Of a stretch of DNA of 59,940 nucleotides, positions 34,258-44,314 are shown one piece after another. The position numbers and the translations under genes were made by a program. The notes under the pieces were generated by a model. The model saw only the letters and a list, made by a program, of their open reading frames with translations, had not been told where the DNA came from and ran no database searches. The DNA is from Falsiphaeobacter marinintestinus (GTDB lineage Bacteria > Pseudomonadota > Alphaproteobacteria > Rhodobacterales > Rhodobacteraceae), in the NCBI RefSeq assembly GCF_007923355.1, contig NZ_VOGO01000018.1, positions 1 through 59,940 on the forward strand, in the 5' to 3' direction. Positions within the stretch are counted from its first letter, which is position 1; each line of letters begins with the position of its first letter.

Positions 34258-35152
34258 GGATATGCCACTTTCCTTGTCTGACTGGTCCCTGATCCCCAGC
34301 TTTCTGGCCGTGGCCGAAACCGGATCTTTGTCCGGGGCCGCGCGAAAAATGGGCCGCAGCCAACCGTCGCTGGGCCGCGACATCCGGCTGCTGGAAGCCT
34401 CGCTGGGCGTCACCTTGTTCGAACGTCACGCACGGGGCCTGACGTTAAGCGACGTTGGCACCAGCCTTCTGCCTATGGCGCATCAGATGCGCGACACCAT
34501 GAACGCGCTGGAACTCACCGCTGCCGGTCGGTCGCAGGATACCGGTGGCACCGTGCGGATCACCGCCAGCGTGTTCGCCTCGCACTTCATCCTGCCCCCG
34601 ATCCTGGCCCGGATCCGTGAAGAAGCCCCTGAAATTCAGCTTGACCTGATGCCATCCGACGCCACCGAAAACCTGCTGTTTCACGAAGCCGACATAGCCG
34701 TGCGCATGTACCGCCCAACCCAATTGGATATCGTCACCCGCCAGATCGTCACCCTGAACATGGGCGTCTATGCCGCCCGCAGTTATCTGGACCACAAGGG
34801 CTGGCCCCAAACCCCCATCGAAATGATGCAGCACGATCTGGTCGGATTTGACGCCAACGATCTGATCCTCACGCGGATGCGCGAACAGGGCTGGCCCGTG
34901 ACACGGGATGATTTTGCGGTGCGGTGTGATGATCAGGCGGCCTATTGGCACCTGATCCGCGCAGGGTGCGGCATCGGGTTCAGCCAGCGGGTGGTTGGCA
35001 ATGCAGATCCGGGCGTGGTTGAACTTGACCTTGGTGTCGACGTCGGACATCTCGAAGTCTGGCTGGCCGCGCACCGCACCATGCGCCAGACCCCGCGCAT
35101 CCGCCGGGTTTGGGATTTACTGGCCCGGGAACTAGCAGATCTGGACCAATAA
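34256..35152 (+). CDS. LysR family transcriptional regulator
   Basis: 298 residues. The N-terminal winged HTH (SLIPSFLAVAETGSLSGAAR, GRSQPSLGRDIRLLEASLG, LFERHARGLTLSDVG) is followed by a LysR substrate-binding domain (VRITASVFASHFILPPILA; GCGIGFSQRVVG). It is probably a dimeric or tetrameric regulator of the divergent epimerase gene through the palindrome at its own start. The effector is unknown. A second in-frame ATG lies two codons downstream. Confidence 0.92.
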   Translation: MDMPLSLSDWSLIPSFLAVAETGSLSGAARKMGRSQPSLGRDIRLLEASLGVTLFERHARGLTLSDVGTSLLPMAHQMRDTMNALELTAAGRSQDTGGTVRITASVFASHFILPPILARIREEAPEIQLDLMPSDATENLLFHEADIAVRMYRPTQLDIVTRQIVTLNMGVYAARSYLDHKGWPQTPIEMMQHDLVGFDANDLILTRMREQGWPVTRDDFAVRCDDQAAYWHLIRAGCGIGFSQRVVGNADPGVVELDLGVDVGHLEVWLAAHRTMRQTPRIRRVWDLLARELADLDQ

Positions 35153-35221
35153 CACCGCCCCTTGTTGACCCGACGGACGCCAAAGGGTACGCCCGCTGCG
35201 ATCAATGAACAGGAGACGTCC

Positions 35222-36328
35222 ATGTCCAACCCTTCGCTTCTCATCCTGCCCGGTGACGGGATCGGCCCCGAAGTCATGGCCGAAGTCCGCAAGATCATCG
35301 ACTGGTACGGCGCCAAGCGCGACCTGACGTTCGATGTCAGCGAAGATCTGGTCGGCGGCTGTGCCTATGACAAGCACGGCACCCCGCTGCACGACGACAC
35401 CATGGCCAAAGCGCAAGAGGTCGACGCAGTTCTTCTGGGCGCAGTTGGCGGCCCGAAATACGACGATCTGGATTTCTCGGTCAAACCCGAGCGCGGCCTG
35501 CTGCGCCTGCGCAAGGAAATGGACCTGTTTTCAAACCTGCGCCCAGCGCAGTGCTTTGACGCTCTGGCCGATTTCTCGTCATTGAAAAAGGACGTGGTCG
35601 CCGGTCTGGACATCATGATTGTGCGCGAACTGACGTCCGGCATCTACTTTGGTGAGCCGCGCGGCATCATCAAGGAAGGCAACGAACGCGTCGGCATCAA
35701 CACCCAGCGGTACACCGAATCTGAAATCGCCCGTGTGGCCCGGTCGGCCTTTGAACTGGCGCGGCGTCGCGGCAACAAGGTCTGCTCGATGGAGAAGGCC
35801 AACGTGATGGAATCCGGCATCCTCTGGCGTGACGTGGTGACCGAAATCCACGAAGCTGAATATCCAGATGTTGAACTGTCTCACATGTACGCCGATGCCG
35901 GTGCGATGCAGCTGTGCCGCTGGCCCAAGCAGTTCGACGTGATCGTCACAGACAACCTGTTCGGCGACCTGCTGTCAGACGCCGCCGCCATGCTGACCGG
36001 ATCGCTGGGCATGCTGCCGTCTGCGTCGCTGGGCGCCCCGATGGACAATGGCCGCCCCAAGGCGCTGTACGAACCGGTACATGGCTCGGCACCTGACATT
36101 GCCGGACAAGGCAAAGCCAATCCCATCGCCTGCGTGCTCAGCTTTGCCATGGCGCTGCGGTACAGCTTTGACAACGGGGACGAAGCCGACCGTCTGGAAC
36201 AGGCCGTCGAAACGGTACTGGCCGATGGTCTGCGCACCGCAGATCTTCTGGGCGAAGATGGCGCGACGCCAGTCACAACCTCGGAAATGGGCGATGCCAT
36301 CATCGCCGCGCTGGACGCCAGCCTTTAA
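35222..36328 (+). CDS. leuB: 3-isopropylmalate dehydrogenase LeuB
   Basis: 368 residues, matching the family. It has [33 protein letters not shown], the substrate and metal loop [20 protein letters not shown], and [20 protein letters not shown] near the C-terminus. It oxidises 3-isopropylmalate with NAD to give 2-oxoisocaproate after decarboxylation. CAGGAGACG precedes the chosen ATG. Its stop overlaps the stop of the convergent Na/Pi transporter gene by 4 bp. Confidence 0.96.
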   Translation: MSNPSLLILPGDGIGPEVMAEVRKIIDWYGAKRDLTFDVSEDLVGGCAYDKHGTPLHDDTMAKAQEVDAVLLGAVGGPKYDDLDFSVKPERGLLRLRKEMDLFSNLRPAQCFDALADFSSLKKDVVAGLDIMIVRELTSGIYFGEPRGIIKEGNERVGINTQRYTESEIARVARSAFELARRRGNKVCSMEKANVMESGILWRDVVTEIHEAEYPDVELSHMYADAGAMQLCRWPKQFDVIVTDNLFGDLLSDAAAMLTGSLGMLPSASLGAPMDNGRPKALYEPVHGSAPDIAGQGKANPIACVLSFAMALRYSFDNGDEADRLEQAVETVLADGLRTADLLGEDGATPVTTSEMGDAIIAALDASL

Positions 36329-37926
36329 TCGATCCTGTCTGCGGCGGTTGTGCCCGCCGCAGGCAACCCTTTGGCGGCCACCTGGTGATAATGGATCATC
36401 CGATCCACGTGGTGCAACATCCGGTCCAGCCAGCGCATCGCGTCGGTATGGGCAAACACTTCTGTCACCGAATAGATCCCGGCATGTTCCGCCAGCAACA
36501 ACGACCGCCGATGTTGATGCCGCCGGTGACTGACGATCTTGTACAGGCGATGCGGGCGCATCATATCCTGGTCTGAAACCGGCTCGACCGAGAGGCGCGC
36601 CAAAGACGCGCCAACTGCCAAGGCCGGTCGCCGAAGCATCCGATCCTCCAGCAACGGTTCAATGTGACCTGTCTGATGCGCGCGGGCACTCAGCCGCAGC
36701 AGGTGATCGATCTGAAACAGCAGCGCAGAGTAAATCCCTTCCTCTTGCGGCCTGTCATCAGGCAGCCGGATGTCCGACACGAACCCTCGCAGTTCTTCGA
36801 TCGCCTCGTCGCAGGCTCCGACAGTTGCCAGGCCCCGGTAATCCGGGACGCGCTGCAGCCCCAGTCCGAGGGCATCGAACAAATGACACCCGATGTCCCA
36901 CGCCGCCGTCTGTGCAGCAAGCAACGCCGAATGCGGATCCTTCAGCAAAACGCGGTCCAGCGTGATCAAGGCAGCCGGACGATGATCGGGGATCAACCTT
37001 TCAATGAGACGGGCAAAGGCCGGTGTTGCAGGCAGAAACAACGCTGTCCCCACCAGATTAAAGCCGGTATGAAATACCAACAGCGCCGTTATCTCATCAG
37101 TAGCGTCGGCCAGATCCCCAAGCGCCCCGCGCCCCAGAATAAGCAGCGGAAATGCAATCAGCGACGTCACGATGTTGAACAACAGGTTCGCCAGGGCCGT
37201 CTGACGCATCGACCGTGATCCACCCAGTGACGCCAGAATGGCGGTGAAGGTGGTGCCGATATTCATCCCGATCACGATCATGCCGGCCTGCGTCAGCGAA
37301 ATCGATCCGGCCTGAAGCATCACCAACGCCAAAGCCATCGCAGCACTGGACGATTGCATCAGGATCGTGATTCCGACCCCAATGCCAGCCAGTGCGAGAA
37401 ACCCGAAAAACGTGGGTCCCGGCAGCAGATCGGGCGTGATCACATCACTGACCTCAGACATCCCCGTCTGCATCAGCTCAAGTCCGATCAGCAGCAGGAA
37501 CAGCCCCGCAAGAACCCGACCGACGCGCGCCACAGCCCCGCGTCCCAACAAATCGGCCATGGCAGCGGGAAACAGCCCGACCATTGCTACTGTTCCCAGC
37601 TTCAGCTTGAAACCAAGGATCGACACCAGCCACCCGGTCGCTGTCGTTCCAATATTGGCGCCATACAGAATGCCCAGCGCCTGCGTCATCGAGATCAGAC
37701 CCGCCCCGACAAACCCGACCGTCATAACTGTCGTGGCGCTGGACGATTGAATGATCATGGTCGACATCGTGCCGGTGGCAACCCCCCGCGCAGGTGTCGT
37801 GGTGAACCCCGCCAGCAAATTTCGCAGGTTGCTGCCCGCAGAATCCTTCAGCGCAGCCGTCATGATTTCCATGCCCAGAAGGAACATACCGATGCCACCG
37901 AGCAGCAGAAAGATATTGTCATCCAT
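36325..37926 (-). CDS. Na+/phosphate cotransporter family protein
   Basis: 533 residues. The N-terminal membrane part (about 1-310) contains two inverted Na/Pi repeats with the hallmark QSSSA motifs ([16 protein letters not shown] and [16 protein letters not shown]). A soluble PhoU-like helical C-terminus follows. The start ATG at 37926 is preceded by CAGGAGTTG. It probably imports phosphate with sodium or helps keep phosphate homeostasis. It has no adjacent pho genes. tRNA-Pro begins about 125 bp upstream on the other strand. Confidence 0.88.
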   Translation of the reverse strand: MDDNIFLLLGGIGMFLLGMEIMTAALKDSAGSNLRNLLAGFTTTPARGVATGTMSTMIIQSSSATTVMTVGFVGAGLISMTQALGILYGANIGTTATGWLVSILGFKLKLGTVAMVGLFPAAMADLLGRGAVARVGRVLAGLFLLLIGLELMQTGMSEVSDVITPDLLPGPTFFGFLALAGIGVGITILMQSSSAAMALALVMLQAGSISLTQAGMIVIGMNIGTTFTAILASLGGSRSMRQTALANLLFNIVTSLIAFPLLILGRGALGDLADATDEITALLVFHTGFNLVGTALFLPATPAFARLIERLIPDHRPAALITLDRVLLKDPHSALLAAQTAAWDIGCHLFDALGLGLQRVPDYRGLATVGACDEAIEELRGFVSDIRLPDDRPQEEGIYSALLFQIDHLLRLSARAHQTGHIEPLLEDRMLRRPALAVGASLARLSVEPVSDQDMMRPHRLYKIVSHRRHQHRRSLLLAEHAGIYSVTEVFAHTDAMRWLDRMLHHVDRMIHYHQVAAKGLPAAGTTAADRID

Positions 37927-38050
37927 GACATCAACTCCTGCCCGAAGGTGTCCCGCCTGAAACCGGCTTTCAAGCCCTGATTTGCATGGCATCCTGCGCC
38001 TGAAACCACTTGCAAAGCGCCACCCACGCGTATAATCCACCCGCCACGGT

Positions 38051-38127
38051 CGGAGTGTAGCTCAGCCTGGTAGAGCACTGTCTTCGGGAGGCAGGGGTCG
38101 GAGGTTCGAATCCTCTCACTCCGACCA
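38051..38127 (+). tRNA. tRNA-Pro (anticodon CGG)
   Basis: 77 nt including an encoded CCA. The acceptor stem is CGGAGTG / CACTCCG, the D arm has AGCTCAGCCTGGTAGAGC, the anticodon arm is CTGTC-TTCGGGA-GGCAG with anticodon CGG, and the T arm has GGTTCGAATCC. All four arms pair. The downstream DNA holds a pseudogene and an IS, so the 3' end may have served as an integration site. Confidence 0.95.
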
Positions 38128-38225
38128 AGTCTTAGAGCGAAGTGGCAAATTCGCCGACGTCAATCGAACGTTGTTCGAAACCGCGTGCGAAAACGCTTAC
38201 TTGGCAGCCGTGACCCCTGAATGCA

Positions 38226-38858
38226 TCATGCACTCAATACGGTTTCTTGGTCGATCTTGCAGCCAATCTTTTTCAAACGACTCATAATGGCTTTGAGCAC
38301 CTGGCGCGGACTCATGGCACGGGGCAGGGGCAGCTCCTGCATTGCCGGCACAGCGCCATAAAGGGTGTCGAATTCGGCAAAGTTGTCGAACACCCGCCGG
38401 CTGACATTATCGACAAAGGTCTCGGTCGGTGCACCATTGGCAAAGATAATCTCGTGGGCGTCGGTTTCGATATGGAAGACGGTATAGCGCTCGCCCATCT
38501 CTGCCAATGGCACGCGCGTGATGGTCGTGCCATTCACAAGCGCGCTTGCGTTGCAAAGGACACCCTCTACCAGAATGGCATGATCTGCCGTCACGGTAAG
38601 ATCTGTATGAGGCAGGTTATCCCCCAGTGATCCCCTAGCAAACCGAACGGGCATCAGGCGCTCCGAAGGCCCAAACAATGCCGAGACCACTTTGCGACCG
38701 ACCCACTTGACCGGCACGATTGAACCCCCAGAGGTCAAAATAGTTTCGCCTAATGTCAATTCTTCGACCCGTTTTTAACCAAACCCTGTATCAATCCGTG
38801 TTCCTTCCAGAAAACAGACAATACCTTGCCCCGGTTGCTAGTGCAGGCAGAGTGGCGG
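38226..38858 (-). pseudogene. Hint-domain protein remnant, truncated with stops
   Basis: Reading the minus strand from the IS boundary gives a Hint (hedgehog/intein-type) domain: conserved Cys-1 at 38816-38814 in IVCFLEGTRIDTG, then KRVEELTLGETILTSGG, VKWVGRKVVS, TVTADHAILVEGV with the conserved His, and FHIETDAHEIIFANG. A TAA at 38777-38775 interrupts the frame, another TAG lies at 38840-38838, and the N-terminal part is missing at the IS end. The 177-codon open part can start only at an internal TTG. In intact roseobacter homologues the Hint domain sits near the C-terminus of a secreted protein. This copy is probably dead. Confidence 0.75.
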
Positions 38859-38921
38859 TGACCTGAGCCCCAGAATCTCCTCCAGCTTTGTGTAGAGTCC
38901 GCCCAACCAAAGGACGGACCA

Positions 38922-39185
38922 ATGAAGACGAGATTCACCGACGAACAGATCATTCAGATGATCAAGGAACAGGAAGCTGGCGAGAAGACCTCGGACGTGT
39001 GCAGGCGCTACGGGATCAGCCAGGGCACTTTCTACAAATACAAATCGAAGTATGGCGGTATGGAACCGTCCGATGCGAAGAAGCTGCGTGCTCTGGAAGC
39101 CGAGAACGCCAAGCTGAAGAAGTTGCTGGCCGAGCAGATGCTCGACAACGCAATGCTGCGGGATGTGAACTCAAAAAAGTGGTGA
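38922..39185 (+). CDS. IS3-family transposase OrfA
   Basis: 87 residues. An N-terminal helix-turn-helix ([40 protein letters not shown]) is followed by a leucine-zipper-like coiled coil ([19 protein letters not shown]), typical of OrfA. It binds the IS ends and dimerises. The gene ends just after the A-AAA-AAG heptamer at 39173-39179, where a -1 shift would join it to OrfB. Confidence 0.93.
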   Translation: MKTRFTDEQIIQMIKEQEAGEKTSDVCRRYGISQGTFYKYKSKYGGMEPSDAKKLRALEAENAKLKKLLAEQMLDNAMLRDVNSKKW

Positions 39186-40018
39186 CGCCCGATGCCAAGC
39201 GGAAGGCGGTGGTTCATCTGATGGACGTTCATCAGGTGAGCCAGCGTCGGGCGTGCTCTGCGCTGGATGTGGATCGTTCGACGGTGCGATATCAATCTCG
39301 CCGGGCCGATGATGGTGAGCTACGCGATGCCATGAAGGCTGTGGCCAAGGATCGCCGCCGGTTTGGCTATCGGCGATTGCATGTGATGGTCGAACGACAG
39401 GGTTGGCACGTGAACCACAAGAAGTTCCGGCGGATCTATCGCGAAGAGAAGCTCCAAGTGCGCCGCAGGGGCGGTAGAAAGCGGGCTCTGGACACGAGGA
39501 AGCCGATGGTGGTGCCAGATGGAGCGAACCAGCGCTGGTCGCTCGACTTCGTCTCTGACGCGCTGACGGACGGCCGCAGGTTTCGTATCCTGACCGTCGT
39601 GGATGACCACACGCGGGAGAACCTGGTGCTGGTCGCCGATACATCGCTATCGGGCCTCCGGGTCACGAGGGAGTTGGATCGACTGATTGCCGAGAGGGGC
39701 GCACCGAACACCATCGTTTCGGACAATGGCACCGAGTTCACCAGCATGGCCGTGCTCAGATGGGTGCAGGAAACCGGCATCGACTGGCACTACATTGCGC
39801 CAGGGAAACCGACCCAGAACGCTTTCATCGAAAGCTTTAACGGCAAGCTGCGTGACGAATGCTTGAACGAGACACTTTTCAGCTCACTGGCCGAGGCTCG
39901 CGAGACACTGGAAGCATGGCAAGAGGACTACAACACCCACAGACCACACTCGGCGCTCGGAAATCTGACGCCGAGGGAATTTGCAGAGAAAATGAACATG
40001 GACAAACTGGCCGCGTAA
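39179..40018 (+). CDS. IS3-family transposase OrfB (DDE)
   Basis: About 279 residues in the -1 frame relative to OrfA. The catalytic DDE residues are visible in [17 protein letters not shown] and [13 protein letters not shown], with the IS150/IS407-type HTH_21 region [18 protein letters not shown] upstream. It is expected to be made as an OrfAB fusion by programmed frameshifting. The open frame extends upstream to about 38888 in the same phase, but that part is not the natural product. The gene looks intact. Confidence 0.9.
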   Translation: MVTPDAKRKAVVHLMDVHQVSQRRACSALDVDRSTVRYQSRRADDGELRDAMKAVAKDRRRFGYRRLHVMVERQGWHVNHKKFRRIYREEKLQVRRRGGRKRALDTRKPMVVPDGANQRWSLDFVSDALTDGRRFRILTVVDDHTRENLVLVADTSLSGLRVTRELDRLIAERGAPNTIVSDNGTEFTSMAVLRWVQETGIDWHYIAPGKPTQNAFIESFNGKLRDECLNETLFSSLAEARETLEAWQEDYNTHRPHSALGNLTPREFAEKMNMDKLAA

Positions 40019-40078
40019 GGCCATCAAACCAACCCCAAGGACTCTCCGTGAGGTGGAGGACACTTGGGGCTCAGGTCA

Positions 40079-40727
40079 GTCAAGGTCCCTGATTCAAAAA
40101 AACTGGGGTGAAGTTGTTTAAAATTAGGTCATTCCCTTGAAGGATAACCCCTGAAACCACAGAGTTTCCGATCAAAATTCCGTTTGCGCAAATTTCCACG
40201 GAATTAAGAGCATAGGAAGCAAATGGCATCGCGTTCTTCCCGGTTTCGCCCCTCGGGCGTTCATCTATCCAGGCGGCTGTTCAATCAAAGACAACCATCA
40301 AACTGTATATAAGTCCACCGACATACCTTAAGCAGATTACCGTCTTCAGAATTCTGCTCTTTAAGGTACCGATCAAGCCTATTGGGTACCCGGTGCAGAT
40401 GTCTCGGCTTCCGGTGCGCGAGTTGAGCGTGATTGCTGGTTTTGGATGTTTTGATGCAGAGGGCTTTGTTCAAGACAATCGCCGGAGGGACCCTGACGGC
40501 CGCCGAGCCACTGGCCATCCCACTGGCCGAAGCGGCCCGGGCCGACGGTATCCCTATAAGCGAAACCGGCGGCGCGACGTTTATGCGGTCCTATAGCAAA
40601 ACGGTTTCCGCAACACTTCAGGACTTGATAAAACCGGTCGGTGTTCTGCAATGCCAGCGTTGCAGCACCTCTGCGAAATTCCAAATTGATGTCTCCAATA
40701 CCTGGTGTCCTGATCACAGACGCGCGT
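40079..40727. other. gene-poor scar next to the IS
   Basis: About 650 bp with no coding frame I can support. It starts AT-rich (40090-40340) and then returns to host-like GC. Short overlapping frames on both strands lack ribosome sites and recognisable domains. No copy of the tRNA-Pro 3' end is visible here. I did not find the missing N-terminal half of the Hint gene in this stretch. Confidence 0.5.
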
Positions 40728-42158
40728 TCAAAGGACCGGGCCAACAATGGCCAGCGCGTTGTTCCACAGCCGTTTTGTCCACGGCCAGGCCTGCACCTCC
40801 TGCAAGCTGACAGCGGTGCACTCCGCCAGATACTCTTGCTGACGCGCGCGCATGTCGGCGGTCAGGGCCGGATCATGCAGCAGGATGTTGTTCTCATAGT
40901 TCAGATCAAAGCTCCGCCTATCCATGTTGGCGGACCCGATCAGCGTGATATCCCCGTCCAGCGTCAGGGATTTGGTGTGTAGAATGCCCTTTTGGTATTC
41001 ATAGATCTTCACTCCGGCTGTCAGCAGATCAAGGTAATAGCTTTTGCTGGTCGCGCCGACCGCAAAATCATCGTTTCGGGCCGGGAAAATGATTGATGTA
41101 TCGACCCCGCGATTGGCGGCCGCGCAAAGTGCCGCCTGCATCGAGCCATTCGGAACATAATAGGGCGTCGTGATGAACAATTCGCGGCGCGCGGCGTACA
41201 TCAGGGTTTCGAACATCTCGGGCATCGCCGAATTGCGCACTGTCGGGCCGGTGCCAACCGCCTGCGCCGTGAACCCGGCTTGAGCGGCGGGCATTGGCTG
41301 GAGCAAAACGTCGCTGATGTCTTCGTCGCAATTGGCCATCCAATCACTTGCAAACAGGTGCTGGTTCTGGCGCACCACCGGGCCTTCGAAGCGCATCACC
41401 GCGTCCACCCAGGGCGCAAATTTCTTCTTGGGCAAGAATGCCGGGTCGGCGCAATTCTGGCTGCCGCAATAGGTGACGCGGTTGTCGATCACCAAAATCT
41501 TGCGGTGATCGCGCAAGTCGACCCGGCCATCAAACATCCGCACCAGCGGGTTGCCGATTTTCAACGCACTTGCCGTGCGCACACCTGCCGCCGCCATATC
41601 CTTCCATTGCTGGCTGTGCACCAGGTCGCGCGATCCAAGATCGTCGACCATCGCCCTGCAGGTCACTCCACGTGCTGCCGCCCGTTTCAGGGCTTCGATC
41701 ATTTTAGTGCCGTTATTGTCGGTCAGCCAGATATAGAACATCAGATGCACGTGGTCTGTCGCCGCGTCGACATCAGCCACCATTTCGTCAATTGTTGCGT
41801 CCGAGTCTTTCATCAGACGCGCACGGTTGCCCCCGGTGGCCTGGTACCCGTTGATGGACCCTGCGACGTTGAACAAAGGCGCCACAAGCTCTGGAAGCGC
41901 GGGCTGGTTTTCTATGGCGTCCCAACCCGATGCGTCTTCGGGACGGGGCAAGTCATCAAAGACCTTCTTTAGCCGGGAAACTCGTTTGGTCCCAATATTG
42001 GTCTCGCCAAGCAGCAGATAGGCAAGCGCGCCAGCGAAGGGCACCGCCAGAACAACCACCATCCATGCCAGCCGCGATGTCGGATCCCTATGCGGGCGCA
42101 GGAGAATACGCGCAAGACAGGCGGAAACGACAACAACATGGGCGATCAGCAAGAACAT
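40728..42158 (-). CDS. cls: cardiolipin synthase (phospholipase D type)
   Basis: 476 residues. Two N-terminal membrane segments (about 1-15 and 30-50) precede two PLD catalytic motifs: DHRKILVIDNRVTYCGSQN and HTKSLTLDGDITLIGSANMD (HxK with Asp and the GS/GSAN signature). This is the membrane-bound enzyme that joins two phosphatidylglycerols to make cardiolipin and glycerol. GAGGAG lies before the ATG at 42158. The 3' end lies beside the gene-poor scar at 40.1-40.7 kb. Confidence 0.93.
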   Translation of the reverse strand: MFLLIAHVVVVSACLARILLRPHRDPTSRLAWMVVVLAVPFAGALAYLLLGETNIGTKRVSRLKKVFDDLPRPEDASGWDAIENQPALPELVAPLFNVAGSINGYQATGGNRARLMKDSDATIDEMVADVDAATDHVHLMFYIWLTDNNGTKMIEALKRAAARGVTCRAMVDDLGSRDLVHSQQWKDMAAAGVRTASALKIGNPLVRMFDGRVDLRDHRKILVIDNRVTYCGSQNCADPAFLPKKKFAPWVDAVMRFEGPVVRQNQHLFASDWMANCDEDISDVLLQPMPAAQAGFTAQAVGTGPTVRNSAMPEMFETLMYAARRELFITTPYYVPNGSMQAALCAAANRGVDTSIIFPARNDDFAVGATSKSYYLDLLTAGVKIYEYQKGILHTKSLTLDGDITLIGSANMDRRSFDLNYENNILLHDPALTADMRARQQEYLAECTAVSLQEVQAWPWTKRLWNNALAIVGPVL

Positions 42159-42435
42159 CGCATTTTCTCCTCAATAGCCCCACGACCGACAGCGCGCGCC
42201 GCGTCTTTGGTTTTCAACTTGGTGTTTGGTCTTCCAGAGTGTTTAACGCTTTGTGCGCTGTTCGTTTGCCATCGAAAACACCTGCACCAAATCCATGCCT
42301 AACATCTCTCGATCTGAGCTTTTCACTTTGCAGACAGTCGATCAAGAGAGGTGTTTTCCCGTGATCACCGGGTCATTCCAATGATGCCCCCCCATTCTTT
42401 CGACCCGCGCACCCGCTGTGTTGGCGCGGCATGGA

Positions 42436-42831
42436 TCAAGGCGCTGCCGCCCATACCTCGATTTCGACCTTGAACTCGGGCCGAGTAAATCCAGAAACGA
42501 TGATCAGGGTTGAAGATGGCAGGTCATCGTCGGCTCGGTCCTGCAAGAACTGATCACGCGCCCGCATATATCCCTCCATATGCGCCCGGTCGGTGACATA
42601 AGCGCTGACATGGATGACATCCCCGGCCCCCATCCCGGCACTGGCGAGGATTTGTGTGATGTTGGCAAAGCAAAGCTGCGCCTGATCGTACGATTCTTCC
42701 GGAATTTTCCCATTTTTGGCCACCCCCAATTGCCCTGAGGTCCTGACAATCCGGTGCGTGGGTGGAATTTCCACCCCATGGGCATAACGAGCGAAGGGCG
42801 GGGCGATTGTATCTGGGGTCAGGGATTTCAT
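42436..42831 (-). CDS. RidA family protein
   Basis: 131 residues of the YjgF/YER057c/UK114 fold. RTSGQLGVAKNGKIP corresponds to the substrate loop, with CFANITQILASAGMGAGDVIHVSAYVTD and a C-terminal FKVEIEVWAAAP. In the family's RidA members a conserved Arg deaminates reactive enamine/imine intermediates. Here the usual Arg-containing VR motif near the C-terminus is not obvious, so this may be one of the related Rid subgroups that accompany catabolic genes. It is divergent from the amidohydrolase gene. Confidence 0.85.
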   Translation of the reverse strand: MKSLTPDTIAPPFARYAHGVEIPPTHRIVRTSGQLGVAKNGKIPEESYDQAQLCFANITQILASAGMGAGDVIHVSAYVTDRAHMEGYMRARDQFLQDRADDDLPSSTLIIVSGFTRPEFKVEIEVWAAAP

Positions 42832-43005
42832 TGGATCTTCCTTTGGTCCTCAAGACCCACTCTTGCCCGACTCGGTCATTTTTGACAGAAAGATACGCAA
42901 TCTCTGGCACAGATCGAACCTTAGGGCCACGCAACGCATCTTTAGCGAAAGGACGCGGCTTGATCATATGTACGCCAAGGGCCCGATCAGGGCATGAACC
43001 GGAAC

Positions 43006-43021
43006 GTGACCGGAGTGTCAC
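43006..43021. promoter_or_regulatory. short inverted repeat before amidohydrolase gene
   Basis: GTGAC and GTCAC arms separated by 6 bases in the 298-bp divergent region between the RidA-like and amidohydrolase genes, about 110 bp before the latter. The position suits an operator, but the arms are short. Confidence 0.25.
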
Positions 43022-43129
43022 CGGCCCAAAGTCGACTGACTGTCAAACAAATCCCCTCGGGCTTTTTTCTGGGCTGAATGATCAATGTACCCGATCCCCG
43101 ACACACACTTTTGATGCGGGCTCGGCGCT

Positions 43130-44314
43130 ATGACCGATCAATACATCGTCTCAAATATCAGGGTCCCTGCCGCATTTACGGACTCAGGTCAGGAATTTCA
43201 TGGCGACCTCGTGATCGGCGGGGGCCATGTGGTCTCCCTTCGGTCAGCGCCCACATCAGATCCACGGCTTGTCATCCCGGCGCTGGTCGACGCGCATTGC
43301 CATTTGGACAAGTGCCACACGATTGACCGCCTGCCGGATGTGGGGGGCGACCTTGCCCATGCGATTACCGCCCAAGCCCGTGACAAGGCAAACTGGACCG
43401 TTACTGACCTTCGTGCCCGGGCGTCGCGCGGGGTGAACGAACTTGTCACTTCAGGGTGCCGCATCGCCCGGTCGCATTTGGACTGGGGTGATACAGCGGC
43501 CCCTCCTCTGGCTTGGTCCGTTCTGTCTGAACTGGCGCAAGACACCGCGCCGGACATCGACCTGACGCTTTGCCCGCTTGTAGACTGCGATCTGTGGCAG
43601 GACCCGGTCGCCGGATCATCGATTGCACGCACTGCGGCCAGCCGAAATAGCGCGCTGGGGTGTTTTCTGTTCAATCAGCCAAACCGGCGCATCGCGGTCA
43701 AGGCAATGTTTGCCCTTGCCGAACAGTTTGGAACACCCCTTGATTTCCATGTCGACGAAGGGTTGTCCGATGGGCTGGACGGATTGAAAATTATTGCCGA
43801 CGCTGCGATTGAAACCGGGTTTCAGGGGCCCGTTCTATGCGGTCATGCCTGCAGTTTGATGAACCTGCACGGCAATGATCTTGGTAGGCTTCTGGACAAG
43901 CTGTTGGCCGCCAATATCACGGTTGCTGCACTGCCGACGACCAACCTCTACCTGCAGGGCCGCACCAATGGCACGCCAGACCGACGTGGGCTGACCCGAC
44001 TAAGGGAACTGCGTGATGCAGGCGTCCCGATTGTACTGGCCTCGGACAACGTTGCTGACGCGTTTTGCCCGGTCGGGCAACATGATCCGATGGCCGCCCT
44101 GCATCTGGCCATTCTGGCAGGCCACCTCGACCCGCCCCTTGACCGTTGGCTGAGTACAATCACCACAGATGCAGCCCGCGCATTGGGGCGAGACCCGATC
44201 ACGGTTCTTGGGGCTGACATTCGCGACCTTAGGGTGTCAGACGCCAGGTCTCTGCCCAGTCTTGTCTCGGGCAGCATGCCCCTGACGGCCTTTCCGAAAG
44301 GAGACACAGCATGA
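43130..44314 (+). CDS. CodA-like amidohydrolase (cytosine deaminase type)
   Basis: 394 residues of the metal-dependent amidohydrolase superfamily. Metal and catalytic residues are seen in VDAHCHLDK, LDFHVDEGLSDG, GHACSLMNL and LASDNVADAF, an arrangement matching cytosine deaminase and related N-heterocycle hydrolases. Cytosine, isocytosine-like or other ring nitrogen compounds are possible substrates. The gene overlaps the FAD oxidase gene by 4 bp (ATGA) and starts a four- or five-gene row that ends in a ureohydrolase, which suggests breakdown of a nitrogen-rich compound. Confidence 0.82.
   Translation: MTDQYIVSNIRVPAAFTDSGQEFHGDLVIGGGHVVSLRSAPTSDPRLVIPALVDAHCHLDKCHTIDRLPDVGGDLAHAITAQARDKANWTVTDLRARASRGVNELVTSGCRIARSHLDWGDTAAPPLAWSVLSELAQDTAPDIDLTLCPLVDCDLWQDPVAGSSIARTAASRNSALGCFLFNQPNRRIAVKAMFALAEQFGTPLDFHVDEGLSDGLDGLKIIADAAIETGFQGPVLCGHACSLMNLHGNDLGRLLDKLLAANITVAALPTTNLYLQGRTNGTPDRRGLTRLRELRDAGVPIVLASDNVADAFCPVGQHDPMAALHLAILAGHLDPPLDRWLSTITTDAARALGRDPITVLGADIRDLRVSDARSLPSLVSGSMPLTAFPKGDTA

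Larger units (their letters stand above)
38859..40078 (+). mobile_element. IS3-family insertion sequence
   Basis: About 1,220 bp bounded by imperfect inverted repeats. The left end begins TGACCTGAGCCCC and the right end ends GGGGCTCAGGTCA. The repeats can be followed for about 40 bp with mismatches (both reach AGAGTCC / GGACTCT). It holds orfA and orfB with an AAAAAAG slippery site between them. The terminal TGACCTG and gene layout suggest the IS407 group. The flanks (GCGG on the left, GTCA on the right) are not a target duplication, so the insertion was probably rearranged afterwards. Confidence 0.88.

Noticed and set aside
38100-40740. Duplicate of the tRNA-Pro 3' end as an island attachment repeat
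   Set aside because: No second copy of the T arm and acceptor sequence was found in the scar, so no attachment site pair is claimed.
40433-40810. Plus-strand 125-codon frame in the scar and end of cls
   Set aside because: It overlaps the cls coding end, has no ribosome site and matches no family I know. A decayed gene fragment cannot be excluded.
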